From Ga0077527 sp964486865 (GTDB lineage Bacteria > Pseudomonadota > Gammaproteobacteria > Burkholderiales > SG8-41), in assembly GCA_964486865.1 (NCBI GenBank), contig CAZAOZ010000026.1, positions 1 to 42,150 on the forward strand: DNA of 42,150 bases. The letters run 5' to 3'. The notes beneath the pieces were generated by a model, which was given only the letters and a program-made list of their open reading frames with translations, ran no database searches and was not told the DNA's origin. Positions 34,368 to 42,150 of the stretch are shown piece after piece. The first letter of the stretch is position 1, and each line of letters opens with the position of its first letter. Made by a program: the position numbers and the translations under genes.

Positions 34368-34694
34368 ATGAACTACCGCTGTCCGGCTTGTGAAAAAGAT
34401 CTGGGAACCCGCAAATTGAGCCAGGCGGTTATTTCCCGCCTGGAAACGGAGTGCCCCCACTGCAAGACCAAGCTGAGTTTCAATGTACATCGGGCGGAAT
34501 TTGCCATTGTCCTATTCAATTTTGCGGCGGTTGCAGTATTCATCGCGTGCTCCTACTGGCTGCACGGCAAGGTTTTGGCGATTATTGCATTTGGTGCTGC
34601 GATGCTCGGCTCGCTGATGTTGCCGGTGCTCGAGCGCACGTGGTTGCGCGACTGGCCTCGCTTTGTCATTGCTTCGGTCCGGCCGAAGCTGTGA
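34368..34694 (+). CDS. Zinc-ribbon membrane protein, unknown function
   Basis: A 108-residue protein with an N-terminal zinc ribbon (CPAC at about 5-8 and CPHC at about 29-32) followed by two membrane helices (about 46-66 and 70-88). The start ATG at 34368 has an AGGATATTCA sequence before it. I do not recognise the family. It lies alone between comEC and scpA, on the same strand. The 260 bp after it, up to scpA, hold the scpA promoter and nothing else that I can see. Confidence 0.75.
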   Translation: MNYRCPACEKDLGTRKLSQAVISRLETECPHCKTKLSFNVHRAEFAIVLFNFAAVAVFIACSYWLHGKVLAIIAFGAAMLGSLMLPVLERTWLRDWPRFVIASVRPKL

Positions 34695-34803
34695 TTGCCG
34701 TGTGTGTATAGGGTCGCGGACTCCCCCGTCTCCGCCGTGCCCTGAGCATTTGGCAATCCTGTCAATGGCTTAGTGCGCCCGCCTGAATGACTGACTTTAA
34801 GCG

Positions 34804-34832
34804 TTGGGTGCGCTGTCAAAAATCGGTAAAAT
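34804..34832 (+). promoter_or_regulatory. Probable sigma-70 promoter of scpAB
   Basis: TTGGGT (34804-34809), a 17-bp spacer and TAAAAT (34827-34832), preceded by CGG. It gives a leader of about 115 bases before scpA. Confidence 0.55.
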
Positions 34833-34954
34833 ACGCCGATGCGGCACCCACAAAACCAACAATACCATCCACGCAGTCCGCGACGCAGTTCGCAATCACT
34901 GCGCTGTGCTGGCCATTCCGCCATCCGCAGCACATTCCAGCGCATTGGCCACTC

Positions 34955-35770
34955 ATGAGCGAAGCTGAAATTCCCGTCGTCGCACCGGCGTCCGTCGCCA
35001 AGGTGTACGGCCAGCCCATGCTGGAGATGCCGCAGGATCTGTATATCCCGCCGGATGCGCTGGAAGTCTTCCTGGAGCAGTTCGAGGGGCCGCTGGATTT
35101 GCTGCTCTACCTGATCCGCAAGGAGAACATCAGCGTTCTCGACATTCCGATGGCGAAACTGACGCTGCAGTATCTGGAATACGTCGAGCTGATGCGCACC
35201 CATCAACTGGAACTGGCGGCGGAATACCTGCTGATGGCGGCGATGATGATCGAGATCAAGTCGCGCATGCTGCTGCCGCGCCCGACCAGCCTTGATCTTG
35301 AGGAAGACCCGCGGGCCGAACTGGTGCGCCGGCTGATGGAATACGAGCAGATGAAGCTCGCCGCGCATAATCTGAACGAGCTGCCGCAGGCGGGCCGTGA
35401 TTTCACCGTGGTGCAGGTGCTGTTCGAACGCGAAGCCAGCCTGCGGCTGCCGGACGTGCATCCGGATGATCTGAAGCTCGCCTGGCTGGGGCTGTTGCAG
35501 CGCGCGGCGCTGACCAGCCATCACAAGATCACCCGCGAGCAATTGTCGGTACGCTCGCACATGAGCCGCATCCTGCGCATTCTGCAGGCCGAGGGTTATG
35601 TCGAGTTCGCGCGCCTGTTCAATCCGGAAGAGGGCCTGCCGGTGATGGTGGTGAGTTTTCTGGCGGTGCTGGAGCTGGCCCGGGAATTTCTGATCGAAGT
35701 CAGCCAGGAGCGGGCCTACGCGCCCATTTACGTCAAACTCAGGGGCGGCCCGGTGGCCGTCGTGCAATGA
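34955..35770 (+). CDS. scpA: Segregation and condensation protein A
   Basis: ScpA is the kleisin that bridges SMC (or MksB-like) heads with ScpB for chromosome segregation. The 271-residue product has the N-terminal kleisin motif FLEQFEGPLDLLLYLIRKEN (about 38-57), helical LAAEYLLMAAMMIEIKSRML and the C-terminal winged-helix region. The ATG at 34955 is used although the frame is open further upstream, because the family motif then lies at the usual distance and the promoter is outside the gene. It overlaps scpB by 4 bp. Confidence 0.95.
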   Translation: MSEAEIPVVAPASVAKVYGQPMLEMPQDLYIPPDALEVFLEQFEGPLDLLLYLIRKENISVLDIPMAKLTLQYLEYVELMRTHQLELAAEYLLMAAMMIEIKSRMLLPRPTSLDLEEDPRAELVRRLMEYEQMKLAAHNLNELPQAGRDFTVVQVLFEREASLRLPDVHPDDLKLAWLGLLQRAALTSHHKITREQLSVRSHMSRILRILQAEGYVEFARLFNPEEGLPVMVVSFLAVLELAREFLIEVSQERAYAPIYVKLRGGPVAVVQ

Positions 35771-36459
35771 GCGCCATGGAAGAAAATTCACTCGATCTCG
35801 CCCACGTCAAGAATGTGCTGGAGACCGCATTGCTGGTGACCCAGGAACCGATGTCGCTGGTTGCGCTGAGAAAGCTGTTTGACGAAAAAATAGACAACGA
35901 CACGCTGCGCAAGGTGCTGGACGATCTGCGCAGCGATTGGGACGGACGTGGCGTGGAGCTGGTCAGCGTGGCGACCGGCTGGCGCTTTCGCGCGCGCCCG
36001 GAATCACAGCGTTTTCTGGACCGCCTCGATCCGCAAAAGCCGCCGAAATATTCGCGCGCGGTGCTGGAGACGCTGGCGATCATCGCCTACCGCCAACCCG
36101 TGACGCGCGGCGACATCGAGGAAATCCGCGGCGTGACGGTGTCGCCCGGCATTCTCAAGGCGCTGGAAGCGCGCGGCTGGATCGACATCGTTGGCCATCG
36201 CGAAGTGCCGGGGCATCCGGAACTGTTTGCCACGACCAAGTCCTTCCTCGACGATCTCAATCTGCGCTCGCTGGAAGAACTGCCGCCGCTGGCGGACCTC
36301 GGCAATCTGGTCGAGCAGATGCCGGCGCCGGGCAGCGCAACGCCGGACGCCTCGGACGCCAGTCCGGGTGAAGGTTTGATTGATGCTGAGGCGGATGAGG
36401 ATGCCGTGACCGGTGACGCTGCCGCCACGGAGAACACGGCGCCGGCGCAGTTGCACTGA
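35767..36459 (+). CDS. scpB: Segregation and condensation protein B
   Basis: ScpB binds ScpA as a dimer of winged-helix proteins. The 230-residue product shows two wHTH units: ETALLVTQEPMSLVALRKLF and AVLETLAIIAYRQPVTRGDI with EEIRGVTVSPGILKALEARG. The acidic Ala/Asp/Glu-rich tail (about 185-230) is poorly conserved. The start overlaps the scpA stop (ATGA), so the pair is coupled. Confidence 0.96.
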   Translation: MSAMEENSLDLAHVKNVLETALLVTQEPMSLVALRKLFDEKIDNDTLRKVLDDLRSDWDGRGVELVSVATGWRFRARPESQRFLDRLDPQKPPKYSRAVLETLAIIAYRQPVTRGDIEEIRGVTVSPGILKALEARGWIDIVGHREVPGHPELFATTKSFLDDLNLRSLEELPPLADLGNLVEQMPAPGSATPDASDASPGEGLIDAEADEDAVTGDAAATENTAPAQLH

Positions 36460-36600
36460 CAGATTCGGTGCTGGCGAGGATTGTGGTCAGTTCAGCAGGC
36501 AGGCACACCGCAAGAATCAGGAAGGACTCTTCTTGGTAAAGATAAGATTGTCCGGCTTCTCGTATACACTTGGGAAGTGACAAACACGACCCCGACAGCC

Positions 36601-37260
36601 ATGTTCATGCGGACTCAAGCCGACGCCGATGAATTGCGTCAGCTAATGGGTGAGGTGAGCCATCTCAAGGATACGATACGCTCGTTGCGCGATGCTCTGG
36701 AACAGGCTCGAGTCGACAAGGAGCGCAGCGTCCAGAGTGCTGTTGCCGATGCGCACAACGAGATCTTCCAGCTCAAGGCAACTGTTACCGTCCTGCGCGA
36801 TGCCCTGGAGCAGGCGCGCATAGACCTGGAGAGGGCGGTTCAGGCGGCGGTCGTTGCCGGCAATGACGAAATCGGCCAACTGAAAGCGACCTCTTCCGCG
36901 TTGCGTGATGCGCTGGAGCAGGAACGCATCAACCGCGAGAAAGCCGTCCAGCAGGCTGTCGCCCTGACGCACAGCGAGATCGTCCAGCACAAGTCCACCA
37001 TCACATCGCTGCGTGATGGGCTCGAACAGGCGCGGTCCGACAAGGAACGTGCAGTGCAATCAGCGGTGGTTGCGGCGCACGACGAAATTCGCCAGCTCAA
37101 GTCCACAGCGGCATCGCTGCGCGAAACGCTGGAGCAGGCACAGCTTGACGCGGAGGCTCGCGTGCAGGCTGCCGTCACGGCTGCAAACGATGAGATCCGG
37201 CAGCTCAGGGAAACCGTGGCCGCATTGCGGACCTCGGTTGAGAATTCCCGGGTAAACTGA
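36601..37260 (+). CDS. Coiled-coil protein made of five 36-residue repeats
   Basis: From the ATG at 36601 the protein has about 219 residues and is almost wholly helical. From residue 29 it consists of five full repeats and a partial sixth, each of 36 residues, with the pattern LRDALEQAR-DKER-VQSAV then A-NDEI-QLK-T---. Each unit splits into two 18-residue halves, equal to five helical turns. No signal peptide or membrane helix is seen. I do not recognise the family. The start is uncertain (ATG at 36601 or 36607, or GTG at 36577). It lies 23 bp before the adenylate cyclase gene on the same strand, so the two probably form an operon. Confidence 0.8.
   Translation: MFMRTQADADELRQLMGEVSHLKDTIRSLRDALEQARVDKERSVQSAVADAHNEIFQLKATVTVLRDALEQARIDLERAVQAAVVAGNDEIGQLKATSSALRDALEQERINREKAVQQAVALTHSEIVQHKSTITSLRDGLEQARSDKERAVQSAVVAAHDEIRQLKSTAASLRETLEQAQLDAEARVQAAVTAANDEIRQLRETVAALRTSVENSRVN
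36685..37257 (+). repeat. 108-bp protein-coding repeats
   Basis: Five units of 108 bp (36685-37224) and a partial sixth, each beginning with an LRD/LRE/LRT codon triplet. DNA identity is modest while the protein pattern is kept, so the repeats are old and under selection. Confidence 0.85.
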
Positions 37261-37283
37261 CCCCAACCCGCTAGAGAACAGCG

Positions 37284-39626
37284 ATGGCCTCCAATCCCGA
37301 ATCCCGGCGCCAGCCAGCCGAGACTGCCGCAGCGGCAAAACAGGTCGTGCCGATCAAGCGCACGACCAAGGCGCGCTCGCGTGAGAGCACAGGCCAGCGG
37401 TTGCGCTTTGCCGAACTGATGCTGTCGGTGTCACAGAAGATGGCGGCGATCGAGTCTCTCGACGAGGTGCTTACCGCCCTGATTGAAATGACGACGCTGG
37501 AGCTCGGCGCCGAGCGCGGTTCCCTGTTCTTGAACGATGCTTCCACCAACGAACTGTTCTCGCGGGTTGCTCAGGGCAATTTTCAGCGCGAGATCCGGTT
37601 TCTCAACAACACCGGGGTTGCCGGTCACGTGTACACCTCGGGCGCCGGGGTCATCATCGATGACGCCTACGCCGATCCGCGCTTCAACCGTACCATCGAC
37701 GAGCAGACCGGCTTCGTCACGCGCTCGATCCTGTGTGTGCCGATCCGCACGGTTAAGGGGGAAGTCATCGGCGTTGCTCAGGCACTCAACAAGGTCAAGG
37801 GGTGGTTCACGAAGGGAGACCTGAAGCTGCTGGAGGCGATGACGAGCCAGGGCACGCTTGCCCTGCAAAACGCACAGTTCATCGAGCGCATGAAGGCTAT
37901 CCGGAAACAGGAGCTCGAATTCCTGGATGTCGTGTCCGAGGTCACCTCCGATATCAAGCTCGGCTCGCTGCTGCAGAAAGTGATGAGCGAGGCAACGCGC
38001 ATGCTGAACGCGGAGCGCTCGACGCTGTTCCTGAACGACGAGAAGACCAAGGAGCTGTGGTCCGAGGTTGGCCAGGGTTTGGATGCAATGCAGATTCGTT
38101 TGCCTAACCATGTTGGCATCGCGGGTGCGGTGTTCACTTCGGGTAAGACCATTAACATACCCTACGCCTACGCCGACCTGAGGTTCAATCCTGTCTTTGA
38201 CAAGAAAACCGGTTTTTTTACGCGTTCGATCCTGTGCGTGCCAGTAGTCAATCAGAAGGGCAAGATCATCGGTGTGACCCAGGTGCTCAACAAGCGCGGC
38301 GGCCCCTTTGCCAACGAGGATGAATCGCGACTGAGGGCATTCACTGCGCAGGCATCCATCGCGCTGGAGAACGCGAAGCTGTTCTCCGATGTGCAGACCA
38401 TGAAGAACTACAACGAAAGCATGCTGGAGAGCATGTCGAGCGGCGTAGTTACCCTGGACGACGCGGGAAAGATCATCACCTGCAATGCCGCTGGACTGCG
38501 CATTCTGCGCGTGACGGATGCCGGCATCATTGACAAGCCAGTGAACGAGTTCTTTGCCGGGCCAAATGCCTGGGTGCTGGACAAGTTAAGGCGCGTCGAG
38601 GAAACGCAATCTGCGGAAATTACGATGGACGGGGAGTTCGAATTCGGAGGCGAGAAGATTTCAGTAAACGTGACGCTCCTCCCGCTGCTTAGCGTCGAAC
38701 ACAAGCGCCTGGGTTCGATGCTGATGTTCGAGGACATCTCGAGCGAGAAGCGCGTGAAATCCACCATGGCGCGCTACATGGATCCGTCCATTGCGGACCA
38801 GCTGCTCTCGACCGGTGCTGAGATCCTCGGCGGGAAAAGCGTGCCTGCGACCGTGCTGTTCTCGGATATACGTGGTTTCACGACTCTGTCCGAGCAGCTG
38901 GGGCCGCAAGCAACAGTGAGCCTGCTCAACGAGTATTTCGAGGTGATGGTCGAGTGCATCCAGCGCGAGGGTGGCATGCTCGACAAGTTCATCGGCGACG
39001 CCATCATGGCGGCCTTCGGCATACCGGTAGCGCACGACGACGACGAGGATCGCGCAGTGCGCGCGGCGATCGCGATGATTCGCAATCTGGATGTATGGAA
39101 TCAAACCAGGATCAACGAAGGCAAGATGCCGGTTAACATCGGGATCGGGCTCAACACTGACGTGGTCGTGTCCGGGAACATCGGCTCAAGGAAGCGGATG
39201 GACTTCACCATCATCGGCGACGGCGTCAATCTTGCCTCGCGCCTTGAGGGTGCGTGCAAGCAATATAAGTCCCGGATACTTCTCTCCGAGTTTACATTCA
39301 AGAAGCTGCGCGGTACCTACCGTACACGCGAGGTGGACGCCGTGATCGTCAAGGGCAAGACCCAGCCGATATCGATATACGAAATTCTTGACTATCACAC
39401 CGAGGAGACGTTTCCCAACCTGATGGACGCGGTAAACCAGTTCCGGGACGGTCTCGCCAAGTACCGCCACGGCAAATGGGATGCCGCAACCGCGGCGTTC
39501 GGCGAAGCGTTGCGACTCAATCCGAAGGATCCGCTGCCCGAGATCTACCTGGAGCGCTGCGATTATCTCAGAGCGAATCCGCCGGGATCAGGCTGGGACG
39601 GCGTGTGGGTCATGACTGAAAAATAA
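37284..39626 (+). CDS. Class III adenylate cyclase with GAF-GAF-PAS sensory modules
   Basis: A 780-residue soluble cyclase. Order: basic N-tail (1-40), GAF1 (about 55-200), GAF2 (about 218-368), PAS (about 378-490), class III cyclase domain (about 515-700), and a C-terminal TPR-like unit (about 715-765). GAF1 keeps FNRTIDEQTGF and GAF2 FNPVFDKKTGF, close to the cyclic-nucleotide-binding motif of CyaB and phosphodiesterases. Metal ligands D528 (LFSDIRG) and D572 (GDAIM), adenine-contact K568, and N649/R653 (NLASRLEG) are present, so it should make cAMP. AGAGAA precedes the ATG. It follows the coiled-coil gene and is convergent with a phosphoesterase gene. Confidence 0.93.
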   Translation: MASNPESRRQPAETAAAAKQVVPIKRTTKARSRESTGQRLRFAELMLSVSQKMAAIESLDEVLTALIEMTTLELGAERGSLFLNDASTNELFSRVAQGNFQREIRFLNNTGVAGHVYTSGAGVIIDDAYADPRFNRTIDEQTGFVTRSILCVPIRTVKGEVIGVAQALNKVKGWFTKGDLKLLEAMTSQGTLALQNAQFIERMKAIRKQELEFLDVVSEVTSDIKLGSLLQKVMSEATRMLNAERSTLFLNDEKTKELWSEVGQGLDAMQIRLPNHVGIAGAVFTSGKTINIPYAYADLRFNPVFDKKTGFFTRSILCVPVVNQKGKIIGVTQVLNKRGGPFANEDESRLRAFTAQASIALENAKLFSDVQTMKNYNESMLESMSSGVVTLDDAGKIITCNAAGLRILRVTDAGIIDKPVNEFFAGPNAWVLDKLRRVEETQSAEITMDGEFEFGGEKISVNVTLLPLLSVEHKRLGSMLMFEDISSEKRVKSTMARYMDPSIADQLLSTGAEILGGKSVPATVLFSDIRGFTTLSEQLGPQATVSLLNEYFEVMVECIQREGGMLDKFIGDAIMAAFGIPVAHDDDEDRAVRAAIAMIRNLDVWNQTRINEGKMPVNIGIGLNTDVVVSGNIGSRKRMDFTIIGDGVNLASRLEGACKQYKSRILLSEFTFKKLRGTYRTREVDAVIVKGKTQPISIYEILDYHTEETFPNLMDAVNQFRDGLAKYRHGKWDAATAAFGEALRLNPKDPLPEIYLERCDYLRANPPGSGWDGVWVMTEK

Positions 39627-39676
39627 AATGGGTTCCGGGCTGTACCTTGGGCTGGAGGGGGCGGCCACAGTATATG

Positions 39677-39708
39677 TTAAGTAATTGTTTTATTTGATAA
39701 TTATATGG
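39677..39708 (+). repeat. AT-rich dispersed motif, copy E
   Basis: TTAAGTAATTGTTTTATTTG and following bases. It overlaps the stop codon of the phosphoesterase gene (minus strand) and lies between two convergent genes. Confidence 0.5.
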
Positions 39709-40228
39709 TTTTTCCGGGTGCGGGAACTGCCCGGATATTGAATTGCATGGTCTGCAGGTCGCCGAACACGTAAGTCGCGGGTGCGCTCACGCCGGCAACG
39801 GTACCCGGATCAATGCGCAGCGTTTCGCCACCCTTGATATTCCTGATGCTCTCGATGACCGCCTGATGCTCGTGGCCGTTGCACACCAGATCATGGTCGC
39901 CGGTCAGCGCCATGGCCTTGGCATAATGGGGGTAATGCACCATGAATATGCGCCGCTCCGACAGCACCAGCGAGCCATCCTGGCCGTAGTATTGCAGGCG
40001 GTTTTTGGGCTCTTGCGCCCATTTGGACAGGTAGAACAAGTCACCCGTATTATTGCCATGGATCAAATGTATGGGCAGCCCCAGCCCCACAATGGCGTGC
40101 AGAGTGGAGGGGGCGATCAGGTCGCCGCAGTGCAGTACGGCTTGCGCCCCCAGGGCTTTGGCCTCGGCGACCGCCGCGGCGAGCGGTTCGCGATGGTCGT
40201 GGCTGTCGGAAACTATGCAGATTTTCAA
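39701..40228 (-). CDS. Metallophosphoesterase, YfcE/MJ0936-like
   Basis: A 175-residue calcineurin-like phosphoesterase. Metal-binding motifs in order: DSHDH (8-12), HCGDL, HGNN, VHYPH and GHEH, with a final DPGTV. Members hydrolyse phosphodiesters, but substrates differ. It is convergent with the adenylate cyclase, which raises the chance that it acts on a cyclic nucleotide; this is only positional evidence. Divergent from aprM with 120 bp between. Confidence 0.88.
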   Translation of the reverse strand: MKICIVSDSHDHREPLAAAVAEAKALGAQAVLHCGDLIAPSTLHAIVGLGLPIHLIHGNNTGDLFYLSKWAQEPKNRLQYYGQDGSLVLSERRIFMVHYPHYAKAMALTGDHDLVCNGHEHQAVIESIRNIKGGETLRIDPGTVAGVSAPATYVFGDLQTMQFNIRAVPAPGKTI

Positions 40229-40347
40229 GAAATACCTCGACGATCATTGTATCCGATGGCGCAGCAAGTTTTTTCTATGACCGCATAACCTTTTTCTTGC
40301 CTGCGCCGCTCCTGCGCCGTTTAAAATTGGCGTTCCACAGAGGGGGA

Positions 40348-41190
40348 ATGATGTTTACCAGTAATCCGTTTGCCGAGCTGTCTGCGACCTTGTCGCCCGC
40401 TGTCATGCAGACCTATGTGCTCCTCATGATCGTCCTGGTGGCGGCAGGGACGCTGTTCGATGTCATTCACAAGGGCAGCGCCAGGTATTTCTTCGAAAAC
40501 TGGCGCAAATCCCAGCGCAAAAGTGCGAAGCAGGTCAGTGGCGGCGAAATGGTCTCGATCGCCGTCAAAACCGGCGTGGTCGATGTGCTGACCTCCGGAG
40601 AATTCTGCAACCAGCGTCGCCGCATAGCGCATCTGTTGACCATGTACGGATTCGTGTTCTACGTGGTCGCTACAGGCCTCATGGTGTTCTGCTATCCGAC
40701 TTCCGCGACGGTTGCGCCCGCCATCGTGCCGCAACTGTGGTGGATCGGCGGCCTGATGACTTGCGTCGGCGGCTACTGGTTCTGGTTTTTCATCCGGGTC
40801 GACGTCGCCGCCGAGGGCGGCTCGCCTTTCCGCCTGATGCGCGCGGATCTGTTCATTCTCTCGCTGCTGGCCAGCGTAACCCTGGGTCTGATCTGGGCCT
40901 TCCTGCAGACCAGGGGTGGCGCCGGCGCCAACGTGTTCTTCGGGCTCTACATCATTGCCACGACGGTGCTGTTCGGCTCGGTGCCCTGGTCCAAGTTCGC
41001 CCACATGTTCTTCAAGCCCGCTGCGGCCTTCGAGAAAAGAGTGACCAAGGCCAATGGCACAGCCGAGAATTTGCCGACGCAGACCCGTGACGATCCCGAG
41101 CAACAGAAAAAACACTCCATGGAATTGTTGAGAGACGCTCCGATGGACATGGGGCTTGGCATCAAGCGCGAACCGCCACGCCACTACTAG
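40348..41190 (+). CDS. aprM: AprM, membrane protein of the adenylylsulfate reductase cluster
   Basis: AprM is found beside aprBA in many sulfur oxidisers that lack Qmo and is thought to link AprBA to the quinone pool. The 280-residue product has about six membrane helices: around VLLMIVLVAAGTLFDVI, LLTMYGFVFYVVATGLMVF, LWWIGGLMTCVGGYWFWFF, LFILSLLASVTLGLIWAF and FGLYIIATTVLFGSVPW, with a NarI/HdrE-like character. The C-terminus is polar. The start is one of two adjacent ATGs (40348 or 40351) after AGGGGG; the second has better spacing. Confidence 0.9.
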   Translation: MMFTSNPFAELSATLSPAVMQTYVLLMIVLVAAGTLFDVIHKGSARYFFENWRKSQRKSAKQVSGGEMVSIAVKTGVVDVLTSGEFCNQRRRIAHLLTMYGFVFYVVATGLMVFCYPTSATVAPAIVPQLWWIGGLMTCVGGYWFWFFIRVDVAAEGGSPFRLMRADLFILSLLASVTLGLIWAFLQTRGGAGANVFFGLYIIATTVLFGSVPWSKFAHMFFKPAAAFEKRVTKANGTAENLPTQTRDDPEQQKKHSMELLRDAPMDMGLGIKREPPRHY

Positions 41191-41217
41191 AATCAGAACA
41201 CATCAAGGAGCCGACTT

Positions 41218-41697
41218 ATGCCTACCTTCGTCTATATGACAAGGTGCGACGGATGCGGACATTGCGTCGACATCTGTCCGTCCGACATCATGCACATCGA
41301 CAAGACGTATCGCCGTGCCTACAACATCGAGCCCAACATGTGCTGGGAGTGCTACTCCTGCGTGAAGGCTTGTCCGCAGAATGCAATCGATGTGCGCGGA
41401 TATGCCGACTTTGCCCCGCTCGGTCACAGCGTGCGTGTCCAGCGCGACGAAGAGAAAGGCACCATCGCCTGGAGGATCAAATTCCGCAACGGTACGGAAA
41501 AGAACTTCCTGTCGCCCATTACCACCAAACCCTGGGGAACGGCGATACCCAAGCTTGCTGATGTTCCCGGACCCAGCAAGGAAATGCGTGACAGCGAGCT
41601 GCTGTACAACGAACCGAAGTGGATCCGCATGGATGACGGCGGTTTGCATACGCTCAAGTCCAATGGTCTGAAGATGAAGAAAGGCGTGGCTTACTAA
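41218..41697 (+). CDS. aprB: Adenylylsulfate reductase beta subunit
   Basis: AprB is the ferredoxin-like electron-transfer subunit. The 159-residue product has two 4Fe-4S clusters: C10, C13, C16 and C20 (CDGCGHCVDIC) and C42, C45, C48 and C52 (CWECYSCVKAC), then the C-terminal extension that wraps around AprA. The start ATG has AAGGAG about 6 bases upstream. Its TAA shares one base with the aprA ATG (TAATG), so the two are coupled. Confidence 0.97.
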   Translation: MPTFVYMTRCDGCGHCVDICPSDIMHIDKTYRRAYNIEPNMCWECYSCVKACPQNAIDVRGYADFAPLGHSVRVQRDEEKGTIAWRIKFRNGTEKNFLSPITTKPWGTAIPKLADVPGPSKEMRDSELLYNEPKWIRMDDGGLHTLKSNGLKMKKGVAY

Positions 41698-42150
41698 TGG
41701 CTTACGATACGATCGTCGAAGATGGCATCGACATTCTGGTTGTCGGTGCAGGCCTTGGCGGCACTGGCGCCGCATGGGAGGCCAGGTTCTGGGGGCAGGA
41801 CAAGAAGATTGTCATTGCCGAGAAGGCCAATATCGATCGCTCCGGTGCGGTCGCCCAGGGGCTTTATGCAATCAACTGCTACATGGGCACCCGTTGGGGC
41901 GAGAACAAGCCGGAGGATCATGTCCGCTATGCCCGTATCGACCTGATGGGGATGGTGCGCGAAGACCTGCTGTTCGACATGGCCCGTCACGTTGACTCCA
42001 CGGTGCATCAGTTCGAAGAGTGGGGCCTGCCCATCATGAAGGACCCGAAAACCGGGCGCTATCTGCGTGAAGGGCGATGGCAGATCATGATTCACGGCGA
42101 GTCCTACAAGCCCATCGTGGCCGAGGCCGCCAAGAAATCGGCGGACAAGG
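41697..42150 (+). CDS. aprA: Adenylylsulfate reductase alpha subunit (N-terminal part, cut by window end)
   Basis: AprA holds FAD and, in sulfur oxidisers, converts sulfite and AMP to adenylylsulfate. The first 151 codons are present and stay open to the edge. The dinucleotide-binding motif DILVVGAGLGGTGAAWEA is at about 12-29, followed by EKANIDRSGAVAQGLYAINC, typical of AprA. The direction (oxidative or reductive) is inferred from AprM and the betaproteobacterial setting; dsr genes are not in the window. Confidence 0.96.
   Translation, partial: MAYDTIVEDGIDILVVGAGLGGTGAAWEARFWGQDKKIVIAEKANIDRSGAVAQGLYAINCYMGTRWGENKPEDHVRYARIDLMGMVREDLLFDMARHVDSTVHQFEEWGLPIMKDPKTGRYLREGRWQIMIHGESYKPIVAEAAKKSADK

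Noticed and set aside
36685..37257. 108-bp periodic repeats considered as a CRISPR or satellite array
   Set aside because: The frame is open throughout, the pattern is conserved at protein level and there are no unique spacers.

Overview
The window is a GC-rich piece of a bacterial chromosome. Gene content points to a betaproteobacterium: phaC/phaB/phaR polyhydroxyalkanoate genes, a Bug/TctC-type periplasmic binding protein, an RpfE-type regulatory protein beside recJ, and a rluD/bamD divergent pair. An aprM-aprB-aprA cluster begins at the right edge, which suggests a sulfur oxidiser of the Sulfuritalea/Thiobacillus kind. The genus is inference; the gene content is read from the sequence.

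Layout. 1-2289: a small chromosomal integron. intI (1300-2289, +) diverges from an attI core site, one complete cassette (663-1159) with a clear attC site, and then the remnant of an IS3-family transposase gene that is itself cut by the left end of another IS3-type element at position 63. A near-perfect LexA box (1248-1263) precedes intI. 2299-4236: a DinG/YoaA-type helicase only 9 bp after intI. 4233-7364 (-): rimO, a DUF1232 protein and a TAXI-type binding protein. 7407-10914 (-): phaC, phaB and phaR, with a probable small RNA gene on the opposite strand between phaB and phaR. 11013-14428: a ZIP transporter, pgeF, rluD (-) and divergent bamD (+). 14458-17337 (-): copper efflux genes copA, copZ and csoR with a CsoR-type operator. 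17492-18202: a toxin-antitoxin pair between direct repeats. 18229-22889 (-): prfB (with its programmed frameshift), lysS and aacS. 23142-27977: a Bug protein, a 2-hydroxyacid dehydrogenase, recJ and an RpfE-type protein. 28051-29992 (+): lolC/E and lolD. 30171-31760 (-): a small membrane protein, a DNA glycosylase and a DUF2062 protein. 31825-36459 (+): comEC, a zinc-ribbon membrane protein, scpA and scpB. 36601-39626 (+): a coiled-coil protein built from 36-residue repeats and a GAF-GAF-PAS adenylate cyclase. 39701-40228 (-): a YfcE-like phosphoesterase. 40348 to the end (+): aprM, aprB and the start of aprA.

How the parts work together: PhaC and PhaB make polyhydroxybutyrate under PhaR, and AacS can return acetoacetate from its breakdown to acetoacetyl-CoA. 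CopA exports copper, CopZ delivers it and CsoR senses it. LolCD(E) and BamD serve outer-membrane biogenesis. ScpA/ScpB form the condensin accessory complex. AprBA oxidises sulfite to adenylylsulfate, with AprM as the likely membrane electron link.

Most notable are several small elements that gene lists miss: a 27-bp repeat inserted in frame, and in opposite orientations, into copA and aacS; an AT-rich intergenic motif present about six times; paired inverted simple repeats at gene ends; and the coiled-coil/adenylate cyclase gene pair.
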